A DNA stretch of 10,641 nt from positions 1 through 10,641 of the forward strand of contig JAGYNP010000066.1 of NCBI GenBank assembly GCA_018399935.1, written 5' to 3'. The notes beneath the pieces are model-generated. The model was not told the DNA's origin and did no database searches. It saw nothing but the letters and a program-made list of their open reading frames with translations. Source of the stretch: Candidatus Moraniibacteriota bacterium. Its GTDB lineage: Bacteria; Patescibacteriota; Minisyncoccia; Moranbacterales; DUUL01. The translations under genes and the position numbers were made by a program. Every line of letters starts with the position of its first letter. The first letter of the stretch is position 1. Of the stretch, positions 1 through 5,915 are shown one piece after another.

Positions 1-25
1 TTAAATACTTTTAATTTTAAATTCC

Positions 26-53
26 ATTAGAGGCATCTATGGATGCCTCTAAT
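26..53. terminator. Perfect 12-bp hairpin, terminator-like
   Basis: ATTAGAGGCATC (26-37) and GATGCCTCTAAT (42-53) pair perfectly across a four-base loop. The stem is much richer in GC than its surroundings. On the plus strand it is followed by CTAATTTTATAA, which has only a short T run; on the minus strand the tail is GGAATTTAAAATT. It is therefore most likely the terminator of a plus-strand gene ending left of the window, but the strand cannot be settled here. No gene is visible next to it in the window. Confidence 0.5.
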
Positions 54-112
54 CTAATTTTATAAATCCTTTAAAATAGAATAGCTTAAAATTGTTTTTT
101 TGTAAAATATAT

Positions 113-150
113 AAAAAAAACCAATTGATTCAGGTAAGAATCAATTGGTT
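113..150 (-). terminator. Intrinsic terminator of the secreted-protein gene
   Basis: A perfect 13-bp inverted repeat (119-131 with 138-150, six-base loop) starts 13 bases after the stop codon of the 164-1072 gene. Read on the minus strand it is followed at once by eight T residues (complement of 113-120). Stem, loop and T tract together are a textbook rho-independent terminator in the right place and orientation. Confidence 0.9.
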
Positions 151-163
151 AAATATCTAAGAT

Positions 164-1072
164 TTATTGTTGATATATCCAGATATCCTTGTCTGAGTAA
201 TCTCCAAAAAATTCGAATTCCCCTTTGGAAACCGTTGAATTTAATTGAAAATTATCTTTCAGCTCTTGTGAGCTGGAAGGTGTAGTGGTTATTTTAACCT
301 CACATTGAGGTATAATTTGGCTACCTAACCTTTGTATTAACTTCCACTCCGTTATTCCAGTTGAAGTTTTAACAACTTCAACTGCAAAAACACTCTCGGG
401 AATGTTTTCCCATTCCCATTTAGCATCCCAGGCAGAATCATTTGAGCCAGAACACCATTCAGGATCACTTTTTATGTCGGAATCAAAAAAAGAATATATT
501 TTTATTCCAACATAAAACCACTTTCCACTCTCTTTGAAAAAATTATTCCAATTTTTTTCTTTTATTTCATTGTTAAGTTGGTAAATGTTTCCAGAATAAG
601 CTCCCTTTTCATAGGTTTTTATCCTAAAACAAGGAAATTGAACCTGCAAATCTGGCCCAACTAAAGCAAACTTAGCAATCGCATCTAACTCTCCTAGTTT
701 TAAGCTTTGTCTCATTCCGCTCTTTAGTGAAAAGAAATCCAACTGATCCTCAAAAACAATCTCCTTTTTACTTTTAACTACAATAAATTCAACGTTATAA
801 TTCCTTAAACTTTCAAACATCAAATTCCAGTTAAAATTTTTAATTATTGCGGTTGCCTTTAGTAAAACTTCTCCTGAAGATTTTTTTTCAAAAACATTAA
901 ACTTCATAAAATTTTCAGGAGAATCAATACTTGATGCTGTTCCTCCTGAAATAATAGAGAAATTTTTATCTAATTTTATTTCATTTTTAACTCCTTCCTC
1001 AATTGGATTAACAGCAAAAACATTTGTTGCAACAAACAACAATACAAAAATAGAAAATATTACTTTCTTCAT
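164..1072 (-). CDS. Secreted protein of unknown function
   Basis: This encodes 302 residues that I do not recognise. Residues 1-20 form a clear Sec signal peptide: MKK, a hydrophobic stretch, then NVFA with likely signal-peptidase cleavage before V21. There is no lipobox Cys and no second membrane segment or sorting signal, so the mature protein is probably released or periplasm-like. The mature part is rich in aromatic residues, especially Trp around residues 175-222 and 243, and has three Cys (148, 207, 257). This suggests a beta-rich extracytoplasmic fold, which is an inference from composition only. The start is supported by AGAAAGGAG (1078-1086) five bases upstream. It has its own promoter just below the rpsI terminator and its own terminator, so it is a monocistronic unit rather than part of the ribosomal operon. 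Confidence 0.85.
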   Translation of the reverse strand: MKKVIFSIFVLLFVATNVFAVNPIEEGVKNEIKLDKNFSIISGGTASSIDSPENFMKFNVFEKKSSGEVLLKATAIIKNFNWNLMFESLRNYNVEFIVVKSKKEIVFEDQLDFFSLKSGMRQSLKLGELDAIAKFALVGPDLQVQFPCFRIKTYEKGAYSGNIYQLNNEIKEKNWNNFFKESGKWFYVGIKIYSFFDSDIKSDPEWCSGSNDSAWDAKWEWENIPESVFAVEVVKTSTGITEWKLIQRLGSQIIPQCEVKITTTPSSSQELKDNFQLNSTVSKGEFEFFGDYSDKDIWIYQQ

Positions 1073-1077
1073 TTTTA

Positions 1078-1086
1078 CTCCTTTCT
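1078..1086 (-). promoter_or_regulatory. Strong Shine-Dalgarno for the secreted-protein gene
   Basis: AGAAAGGAG on the minus strand lies five bases before the ATG at 1070-1072. It fixes the start of the gene. It stands out because the ribosomal genes, infA, rpoA and recJ in this window have AT-rich leaders without a comparable motif. Confidence 0.85.
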
Positions 1087-1205
1087 GATTGTTTGGTATT
1101 ATCCTTTCCTAAATCTAATTTAATATGATTTAACTCATATTTATCCAAATATTTTAAATTAAAAACAACTAATTAATTTTCAAAGAAACTTCATTTTAAT
1201 TTATA

Positions 1206-1234
1206 ATTTTATCGCTTATTATGAATATTGTCAA
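1206..1234 (-). promoter_or_regulatory. Sigma70-type promoter for the secreted-protein gene
   Basis: On the minus strand, TTGACA (1229-1234) is followed after exactly 17 bases by TAAAAT (1206-1211). This is a consensus -35 box and a near-consensus -10 box at ideal spacing. Transcription would start near 1199 and give a leader of about 125 nt before the ATG at 1072. The -35 box begins only seven bases beyond the putative rpsI terminator stem, so two transcription units abut. The assignment rests on motif match and position only. Confidence 0.7.
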
Positions 1235-1241
1235 TACAAAT

Positions 1242-1267
1242 AAAGACCCTGATAAACCAAGGTCTTT
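1242..1267 (-). terminator. Terminator-like hairpin after rpsI
   Basis: AAAGACC (1242-1248) pairs with GGTCTTT (1261-1267) around a 12-base loop, starting 15 bases after the rpsI stop codon. The tail on the minus strand (ATTTGTATTG) is only moderately T-rich, so termination may be partial. Its position at the end of the ribosomal block and just before a new promoter supports a terminator role. Confidence 0.55.
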
Positions 1268-1282
1268 TAAATATAATCAATT

Positions 1283-1687
1283 TTATCGCTTTCTCCATTG
1301 AGCAGCTCTTCGAGCTTTTTTTAATCCCGGTTTCTTTCTTTCTTTCTTTCTAGAATCTCTTTTTAAATACTCTAAATCTCTTAAAGCTTTTTGTAATTCT
1401 TGATCATATTTGACTAAAGCTCTTGATAGTCCCAACCGAATAGCTTCTGCTTGACCTCTTAAACCGCCGCCTTTTACTTTAACTGAAATTCCAAGTTTAT
1501 CAATCAAACTAACTGCCTCCAAAGGAGCCATTATAGTACCTTGAAGTGCTTTAAGAGAGAAAAAATCATTAGCTTTTTTTTCATTAATAATATAATCACC
1601 TTTTTGGTTTTCAACTATCCTGACTCGAGCGACACTCTCTTTTCGTCGTCCGATTCCTTCAAAATATTTCTGATTCTTTTTAGTCAT
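1283..1687 (-). CDS. rpsI: Small-subunit ribosomal protein uS9
   Basis: The protein has 134 residues, the usual length for uS9, a 30S head protein whose basic tail reaches the P-site tRNA. Family signatures are GIGRRKESVARVR (11-23), the GGGLRGQAEAIRLGLSRAL block (73-91) and the basic tail DSRKKERKKPGLKKARRA (111-128), ending in the expected Lys-Arg. The tail codons 113-119 contain a (GAAA)5 tract, read as (TTTC)5 on the plus strand at 1331-1350. The gene lies 21 bases after rplM, the conserved rplM-rpsI pair, and is the last gene of the block. No Shine-Dalgarno is visible before the ATG; the start is chosen from alignment of the N-terminus with the family. Confidence 0.97.
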   Translation of the reverse strand: MTKKNQKYFEGIGRRKESVARVRIVENQKGDYIINEKKANDFFSLKALQGTIMAPLEAVSLIDKLGISVKVKGGGLRGQAEAIRLGLSRALVKYDQELQKALRDLEYLKRDSRKKERKKPGLKKARRAAQWRKR

Positions 1688-1708
1688 TTAAGTTATTTAA
1701 ATATCTTA

Positions 1709-2119
1709 TTATTTACTAATTTTATCTTTATAAAGATGATCCTCCGCTTTGAAAATTCTTAATCTTTTTAATGCTTCAACAGTAAGTTTATTTCTAGGCA
1801 TCATTCCTTTTACGGCCTTTTTAATAATTTGAGTAGAATCTTTCTTTTTCATCTCTTTAAAAGTCGCTTTGTAAATTCCACCTGGATAACCAGAATGTCT
1901 CCAATAAATTTTCTTATTTTCTTTTTCCCCAGAAAGTCTAATTTTATCAGAATTAATAACAATGACCCAATCATTTCCACCCTCTCTTGGTTCATAGTTA
2001 ACTTTCTTTTTTCCAGACAAAACTCCAGCAATTTCAGTAGCCAATCTTCCCAAAATCTTTCCTTTAGCATCAAATAAAACAAATTCGGAATTTGATTTTT
2101 TATCTTTCTTGTTCTTCAT
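1709..2119 (-). CDS. rplM: Large-subunit ribosomal protein uL13
   Basis: The protein has 136 residues, close to the usual length of about 142. It is an early-assembling 23S rRNA binder of the 50S subunit. Visible signatures are LGRLA (23-27), the VIVIN-to-SGEK strand region (52-66), WRHSGYPGG (73-81), AVKGMMPRN (102-110) and KRLRIF (118-123). A lysine-rich stretch of about ten residues precedes the conserved FDAKG start of the domain. It sits 10 bases after rplQ and 21 before rpsI, clearly in one operon. The leader before the ATG has no Shine-Dalgarno. Confidence 0.97.
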   Translation of the reverse strand: MKNKKDKKSNSEFVLFDAKGKILGRLATEIAGVLSGKKKVNYEPREGGNDWVIVINSDKIRLSGEKENKKIYWRHSGYPGGIYKATFKEMKKKDSTQIIKKAVKGMMPRNKLTVEALKRLRIFKAEDHLYKDKISK

Positions 2120-2129
2120 CTTGATTTAG

Positions 2130-2564
2130 TTAGTTCTTCTTATTAGCCTTTTCTTCTTTATCTTGATTAAATTTTTCTTTCTTTTTTGTCTCTTTAATTT
2201 CTGGTTTATCTACCCATTCAATCATCGCCATTTTAGATGCATCACTTTTTCTATTCATTAATTTAACAATTCTTGTATAACCGCCCTTTCTATTAGAAAT
2301 TTTGGCTATTTCAAAAAGTTTTTCAATTAAATCAATTGACAAATCTTTTTTTAAAAATCTTATTTTAGAAGCCTTTTTTTGATCATCTAAACCTCTTTTG
2401 GCTAAAGTTAATTTTCTTTCAGCAAAAGGTTTTAATTCTTTGGCTTTGGCTAAAGTAGTAATAATTTTATTGTTACTAATCAAACCAACCAATAAAGTCC
2501 TCAGTAAAGCTCTTTTTTGATCTCTTTCTCTTCCAAGGCTTCGGCCTTTTGTTCTCTTGTTCAT
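2130..2564 (-). CDS. rplQ: Large-subunit ribosomal protein bL17
   Basis: The protein has 144 residues. It is a bacterial 50S protein near the exit-tunnel side of the large subunit. Signatures are GRSLGRERDQKRALLRTL (7-24), TTLAKAKELKPFAE (36-49), GGYTRIVK (94-101) and the RKSDASKMAMIEW block (105-117). After the conserved domain ends at about residue 117 there is a tail of about 27 residues composed almost wholly of Lys, Glu, Asn and Gln, beyond the core of the family. The gene follows rpoA by 18 bases, the classical order at the end of the alpha operon. Confidence 0.97.
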   Translation of the reverse strand: MNKRTKGRSLGRERDQKRALLRTLLVGLISNNKIITTLAKAKELKPFAERKLTLAKRGLDDQKKASKIRFLKKDLSIDLIEKLFEIAKISNRKGGYTRIVKLMNRKSDASKMAMIEWVDKPEIKETKKKEKFNQDKEEKANKKN

Positions 2565-2582
2565 ACTAATCAGTTTTTAAAA

Positions 2583-3536
2583 TTAATCATTCTTTTTTAA
2601 AGAATATCCAAATTTTTTCATAGCATCTTGAATCTCATCAATGCCCTTATTACCCATTCCCTCAAGTTTTCTTAAATCTTTTTTGGACAATTTAGATACC
2701 TCAGAAACTTTAGTAAGCTCATTTGATTCTAAAACATTGTGAATTCTAGTTGAAAGTTCAAGAGCGGAAATTTCAAAATCTTCTTTGGCTTTCAATTCTT
2801 TAACATTCTTTTTTTCTTTGAATTCTTTTACTTCTTTCTTTTCTTTCTCTTTTATTGTTGAAATAGCTTTAAATTGTTTCAATAAAACTTCTACTGCTTG
2901 TTTATAAGCATCTTCAGGAGTAATTGTTCCATCAGTTGTAATTTCTAATATAATTCTATCATAATCAGTTCTTTTTCCAACTCGCATGTCTTCTACCTTA
3001 AAATTAACTCTTTCTATTGGACTAAATAAACCATCTATAGCAATTGCACCCAACTCCTTTTCTCTTTCTTCTCTTTGCTCTACTGCTACATAACCAACAC
3101 CTTTTTCTATTTTAATCTCAATTTCTAAATCTGATTTATTTGAAGTTAAACTAGCAATATGTTGCTCTGGATTGACTACTTTGACTTCAGTACTAGTTTT
3201 AATATCTTTAGCAGTTACTTCTTTAATTCCTTTGACTTTAATTAAAACCTTTATATCTTCAGTTCCTTCTTGCAATTGAAACCTAACTTTTTTTAAATTT
3301 AAAATTATTTGAATAATATCTTCTTTAACCCCCTTTAAAGTAGTAAATTCATGTGTTGCCCCCTTTATTTTGATTTCAGTTACTGCTGATCCCACTAAAG
3401 ACGATAACAAGACTCTTCTTAAAGAATTTCCCAAAGTAATTCCATACCCTGGATAACAACCATTTATTAAGAACCTTGAGGTCCTCTCATTAATTCTTTC
3501 AAAATTAGGTGTATCTGGAATTGTTATTAAAGACAT
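2583..3536 (-). CDS. rpoA: RNA polymerase alpha subunit
   Basis: The protein has 317 residues, close to the usual 310-330. It forms the dimer that nucleates RNA polymerase assembly. The N-terminal domain shows GYPGYGITLGNSLRRVLLSS (26-46) and AVTEIKIKGATHEFTTLKGV (51-70), and includes MRVGKRTDYDRIILEITTDG (184-203). A Lys/Glu-rich linker runs from about 228 to 252. The C-terminal helix-hairpin-helix domain follows: R264 and N267 correspond to E. coli R265 and N268, and the GMGNKGIDEI motif (293-302) keeps Gly, Lys and Glu. The position of E. coli K271 is Glu here and C269 is Val, so UP-element contacts may differ. It lies between rpsD and rplQ, as in most bacteria. Confidence 0.97.
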   Translation of the reverse strand: MSLITIPDTPNFERINERTSRFLINGCYPGYGITLGNSLRRVLLSSLVGSAVTEIKIKGATHEFTTLKGVKEDIIQIILNLKKVRFQLQEGTEDIKVLIKVKGIKEVTAKDIKTSTEVKVVNPEQHIASLTSNKSDLEIEIKIEKGVGYVAVEQREEREKELGAIAIDGLFSPIERVNFKVEDMRVGKRTDYDRIILEITTDGTITPEDAYKQAVEVLLKQFKAISTIKEKEKKEVKEFKEKKNVKELKAKEDFEISALELSTRIHNVLESNELTKVSEVSKLSKKDLRKLEGMGNKGIDEIQDAMKKFGYSLKKND

Positions 3537-3575
3537 TTTTTTAAATTTAAGTATTATTTTTTAAATAAATAATTA

Positions 3576-4208
3576 TTATCGAGAATAAAATTCGACTACT
3601 TCTTGAATATCAATACTAATATTAATATCCTTCCGATTTGGCATTGAAACAATTTCTCCTTTCATTTCCTTAGGATCAAACAACAACCAACCAGGAGTTT
3701 CAAGATTCTTTTGTAATAAAGCCTTTCTATTAACAAAATAATTTTTTTTCAGTTTACTTTCCTTAACAATAATTTTATCACCAATTTTTAAATAAGCAGA
3801 AGCAATATTTAAATTTTTTCCATTAACTTTGATATGAGAGTGGTTGACTAGATTTCTAGCAGCAGCCCTAGAAGAAGCAATTCCCATTCTAAAAACTACA
3901 TTATCTAATCTAGTCTCTAATTTTATAATCAAATTATCACCAGCTACTCCTTTTTGCTTAACTGCTTCCCATAAATGTTTTCTAAATTGTTTTTCAGTTA
4001 ATCCATACATTCTTTTAATTTTCTGCTTTTGATTTAACTGCTTCCCATATTCAGTTAAGTTTTTAACCCCTTTTGAGCCATGAATTCCAGGAGGATAATT
4101 TCTTTTTAACATAGCACATTTAGGCGATAAACATCTATCACCTTTAAGGAAAAGCTTCTCTCCAGCTCTCCGACACAATCTACATTTATTTCTTTGATTA
4201 ATTGCCAT
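3576..4208 (-). CDS. rpsD: Small-subunit ribosomal protein uS4, zinc-binding form
   Basis: The protein has 210 residues. It is a primary 16S rRNA-binding protein of the 30S body and in many bacteria also the translational repressor of its operon. The N-terminus carries C9-x2-C12-x13-C26-x4-C31, the four-cysteine zinc site of the C+ form known from Thermus-type S4. The S4 RNA-binding domain spans about 99-150 (RLDNVVFRMGIASSRAAARN at 100-119, HIKVNGK at 125-131). The end EVVEFYSR is typical. It lies 90 bases after rpsK and 39 before rpoA. The ATG has an AT-only leader with no Shine-Dalgarno. I cannot see an S4-binding pseudoknot upstream of rpsM. Confidence 0.97.
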   Translation of the reverse strand: MAINQRNKCRLCRRAGEKLFLKGDRCLSPKCAMLKRNYPPGIHGSKGVKNLTEYGKQLNQKQKIKRMYGLTEKQFRKHLWEAVKQKGVAGDNLIIKLETRLDNVVFRMGIASSRAAARNLVNHSHIKVNGKNLNIASAYLKIGDKIIVKESKLKKNYFVNRKALLQKNLETPGWLLFDPKEMKGEIVSMPNRKDINISIDIQEVVEFYSR

Positions 4209-4298
4209 TTTATATATAACTATTATTTACTAAAAATGTCTCTAGGTATATTTTTATTACGAAAAAATTATAAATTTATCCGTCTAAAAAATTATCTT

Positions 4299-4901
4299 CT
4301 AAACTCTTCGTGGTTTCTTAGCTCGACAACCATTATGAGGAATTGGAGTTTGATCTTTAATTAAATTAAGACTAAAGCCTTTTTGAGCTAAAGTTCTAAT
4401 TGCTGATTCTCTGCCAGAACCAACCCCTTTTACATAAACATCAATTTCTTTCAAGCCATATTTTTGAACCTTTTCAGTAACATCCAAAACAACTTGAGCT
4501 GCGGCATAGGTAGTAGCTTTTTTAGCTCCCTTGAACCCCAAATAACCAGACGAAGACCAAGCCAAAACATTCCCATGCAGATCAGACAAAGTTACAATGG
4601 TATTATTATAAGTAGATTTTATAAAAGCTTTTCCCTTATGAACTTGTCTTCTGATCTTTCTTTTTTTCTTTTTCTGAATAAACTTTCCTGAGGTATCTTT
4701 GGAAGTACTTTTAACTGGTTTAGCAAAAGTAGTTTCTTCCATTTTAAATTCTTTAATAGCTTCTTTAGTCTCTTGATTTTCAGTTTTTTCAACCTTTTTA
4801 ACTTTTAAATTCTCAACAATCTCCTTTTTAGGAGTTATTTCTTTCTTTACATTAACTTCTTTTTTAATAACATCATCTTTACCTTGATTATTTTCAGCCA
4901 T
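4299..4901 (-). CDS. rpsK: Small-subunit ribosomal protein uS11 with long N-terminal extension
   Basis: The protein has 200 residues against about 129 for ordinary uS11, a 30S platform protein near the E site and mRNA exit. The normal domain begins near residue 76: RRQVHKGKAF, then STYNNTIVTLSD (96-107), GFKGAKKATTYAA (122-134), VKGVGSGRESAIRTL (157-171) and the strictly typical end TPIPHNGCRAKKPRRV (185-200). Residues 1-75 are low complexity, dominated by Lys, Glu, Val and Thr, with no recognised domain and probably disordered. A second in-frame Met at residue 54 (ATG at 4740-4742) could be an alternative start; neither start has a Shine-Dalgarno. The full reading frame is open with no stop between the two, so I keep the longer form. 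It lies 48 bases after rpsM. Confidence 0.93.
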   Translation of the reverse strand: MAENNQGKDDVIKKEVNVKKEITPKKEIVENLKVKKVEKTENQETKEAIKEFKMEETTFAKPVKSTSKDTSGKFIQKKKKRKIRRQVHKGKAFIKSTYNNTIVTLSDLHGNVLAWSSSGYLGFKGAKKATTYAAAQVVLDVTEKVQKYGLKEIDVYVKGVGSGRESAIRTLAQKGFSLNLIKDQTPIPHNGCRAKKPRRV

Positions 4902-4949
4902 CTATTTTATTTAATCTTATTAGCTTATCAAAAATTATAAAATTAGAAA

Positions 4950-5306
4950 TTACTTTCTTTTACCAAATTTTTTACTAGTTTGAGCGTTAGTTTTAGTTTG
5001 TTGACCTCTCGAAGGTAATCCCATCTGATGCCTAGAGCCTCTGTAACTACTAATTTCTTTTAACCTCTTAATATTCATTTGCTTTTGTCGCTTTAATTCA
5101 CCTTCTAAGGTATAGGTGTTTTCAATTTCTTGTCGCAATACATTAATTTCAGCTTCGCTTAAATCTTTAACTTTTCTATCTCTGTTAATTTTATGTTTAG
5201 CTAAAATCTGATTAGCTCTGGATCTCCCAATACCATAAATATAAGTTAAAGCAATTTCTGCTCTTTTTTGTTCTGGAATTGTAACTCGCGCTATTCTTAC
5301 GGCCAT
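4950..5306 (-). CDS. rpsM: Small-subunit ribosomal protein uS13
   Basis: The protein has 118 residues, the normal length. uS13 is a 30S head protein that forms intersubunit bridges and touches the P-site tRNA with its basic tail. Signatures are the helix-hairpin-helix GIGRSRANQIL (25-35), NIKRLKEISSYRGSRHQ (78-94) and the tail LPSRGQQTKTNA (97-108). In the usually very constant tail (LPVRGQRTKTNART), Ser99, Gln103 and Gln109 replace Val, Arg and Arg, reducing tail charge slightly. The start MAVRIARV matches the family. The gene is separated from rpmJ by an unusually long spacer of 311 bases, but is close to rpsK. Confidence 0.97.
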   Translation of the reverse strand: MAVRIARVTIPEQKRAEIALTYIYGIGRSRANQILAKHKINRDRKVKDLSEAEINVLRQEIENTYTLEGELKRQKQMNIKRLKEISSYRGSRHQMGLPSRGQQTKTNAQTSKKFGKRK

Positions 5307-5617
5307 ATTCTTTAGTTTATAAAGTTAAAAAATTAGAAAGTTAGAAAGTTTTCTTAAATTAATCTGTTCTAGTGAAAATTTCAAGCACTAAATCCTAAAT
5401 TCTAAATAAATAATAATCCCTAAAATTTAAAATTTAAAACTTAAATTCTTCCTTAATTTTCTTTCTTCTTCTATAAAAATCGTCACTTTGTTAAAAACCT
5501 TAAATTTAATTAAAATTTGAGAACAAAACGACCAATGCAACAAAATTTATTGAATCAATAAATGAATTAAATCGCAAAATTTTCAACAAAAATCTTGTCT
5601 AATTTAAGACTTCCAAC
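5307..5617. repeat. 311-bp spacer between rpmJ and rpsM with degenerate AT repeats
   Basis: No reading frame of meaningful length is present on either strand. The part at 5382-5440 is a run of degenerate direct repeats of the type CTAAATC / CTAAATT, followed by AAAATTTAAAATTTAAAAC. A short direct repeat TTAGAAAG occurs twice at 5334-5348. A weak 8-bp AT hairpin with a three-base loop lies at 5545-5563. I recall similar TAAAT-rich intergenic strings from other CPR genomes, but this needs a genome-wide search. I see no convincing promoter for rpsM here. Confidence 0.5.
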
Positions 5618-5731
5618 TTAACCTTGACGTTGCTTATGTTTAAGATTCTTACAAATAACAAAAACTTTTCCTCGTCTTCTAACGATTTTGCAATGCTCAC
5701 ATCTTTTTTTAACTGAAGCTTTTACTTTCAT
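5618..5731 (-). CDS. rpmJ: Large-subunit ribosomal protein bL36
   Basis: This short gene encodes 37 residues beginning MKVKASVKKRCEHCK and ending KHKQRQG with a TAA stop. bL36 is the smallest 50S protein, a zinc ribbon packed in the 23S rRNA. The zinc ligands are all present: C11, C14, C27 and H32 (C-x2-C-x12-C-x4-H). This is the form with zinc, not the cysteine-free paralogue. The infA-rpmJ-rpsM order is the standard bacterial one, but here rpmJ stands alone between spacers of 306 and 311 bases while the other genes of the block are 10-90 bases apart. Confidence 0.97.
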   Translation of the reverse strand: MKVKASVKKRCEHCKIVRRRGKVFVICKNLKHKQRQG

Positions 5732-5852
5732 CTTTTTAGTTAAATTAAAGTTTTTATTATTTATAAAAATCCAATAATATGTAAATTATGATTCAATCTT
5801 TGATTACAGTTCGACCCGCTCCGCCAAGCTAGAGCGAGACAAGTGCGAAGCT

Positions 5853-5903
5853 AAAAATTTAATTGAGGCGTACTGAGATTAGTATGCCTATAATTCAATT
5901 TTT
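5853..5903. repeat. Hairpin copy 1 with TACTGAGATTAGTA tip
   Basis: The outer arm AAAAATTTAATT (5853-5864) pairs with AATTCAATTTTT (5892-5903) at 11 of 12 positions. After a small internal loop the inner arm AGGCGTACT (5866-5874) pairs with AGTATGCCT (5881-5889), with one G-T pair, around the loop GAGATT. Further out, GAGACA (5836-5841) is complementary to TGTCTC (5909-5914). Confidence 0.75.
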
Positions 5904-5915
5904 AAAGATGTCTCC

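Noticed and set aside
1541..2077. Plus-strand reading frames at 1541-1762 and 1829-2077
   Set aside because: They lie wholly or mostly antisense to rpsI and rplM, have Phe/Ser/Ile-rich composition expected from reversed lysine codons, and show no family similarity.
5545..5563. Hairpin ATTTATTG/CAATAAAT as a terminator
   Set aside because: It is almost purely AT with a three-base loop and no T tract, so it is too weak to support a function.
5732..5830. A separate promoter for rpmJ in its AT-rich leader
   Set aside because: TTGAAT and TATTAT/TATAAA hexamers are present but at wrong spacings (11, 25 or 14 bases), so I cannot support it.
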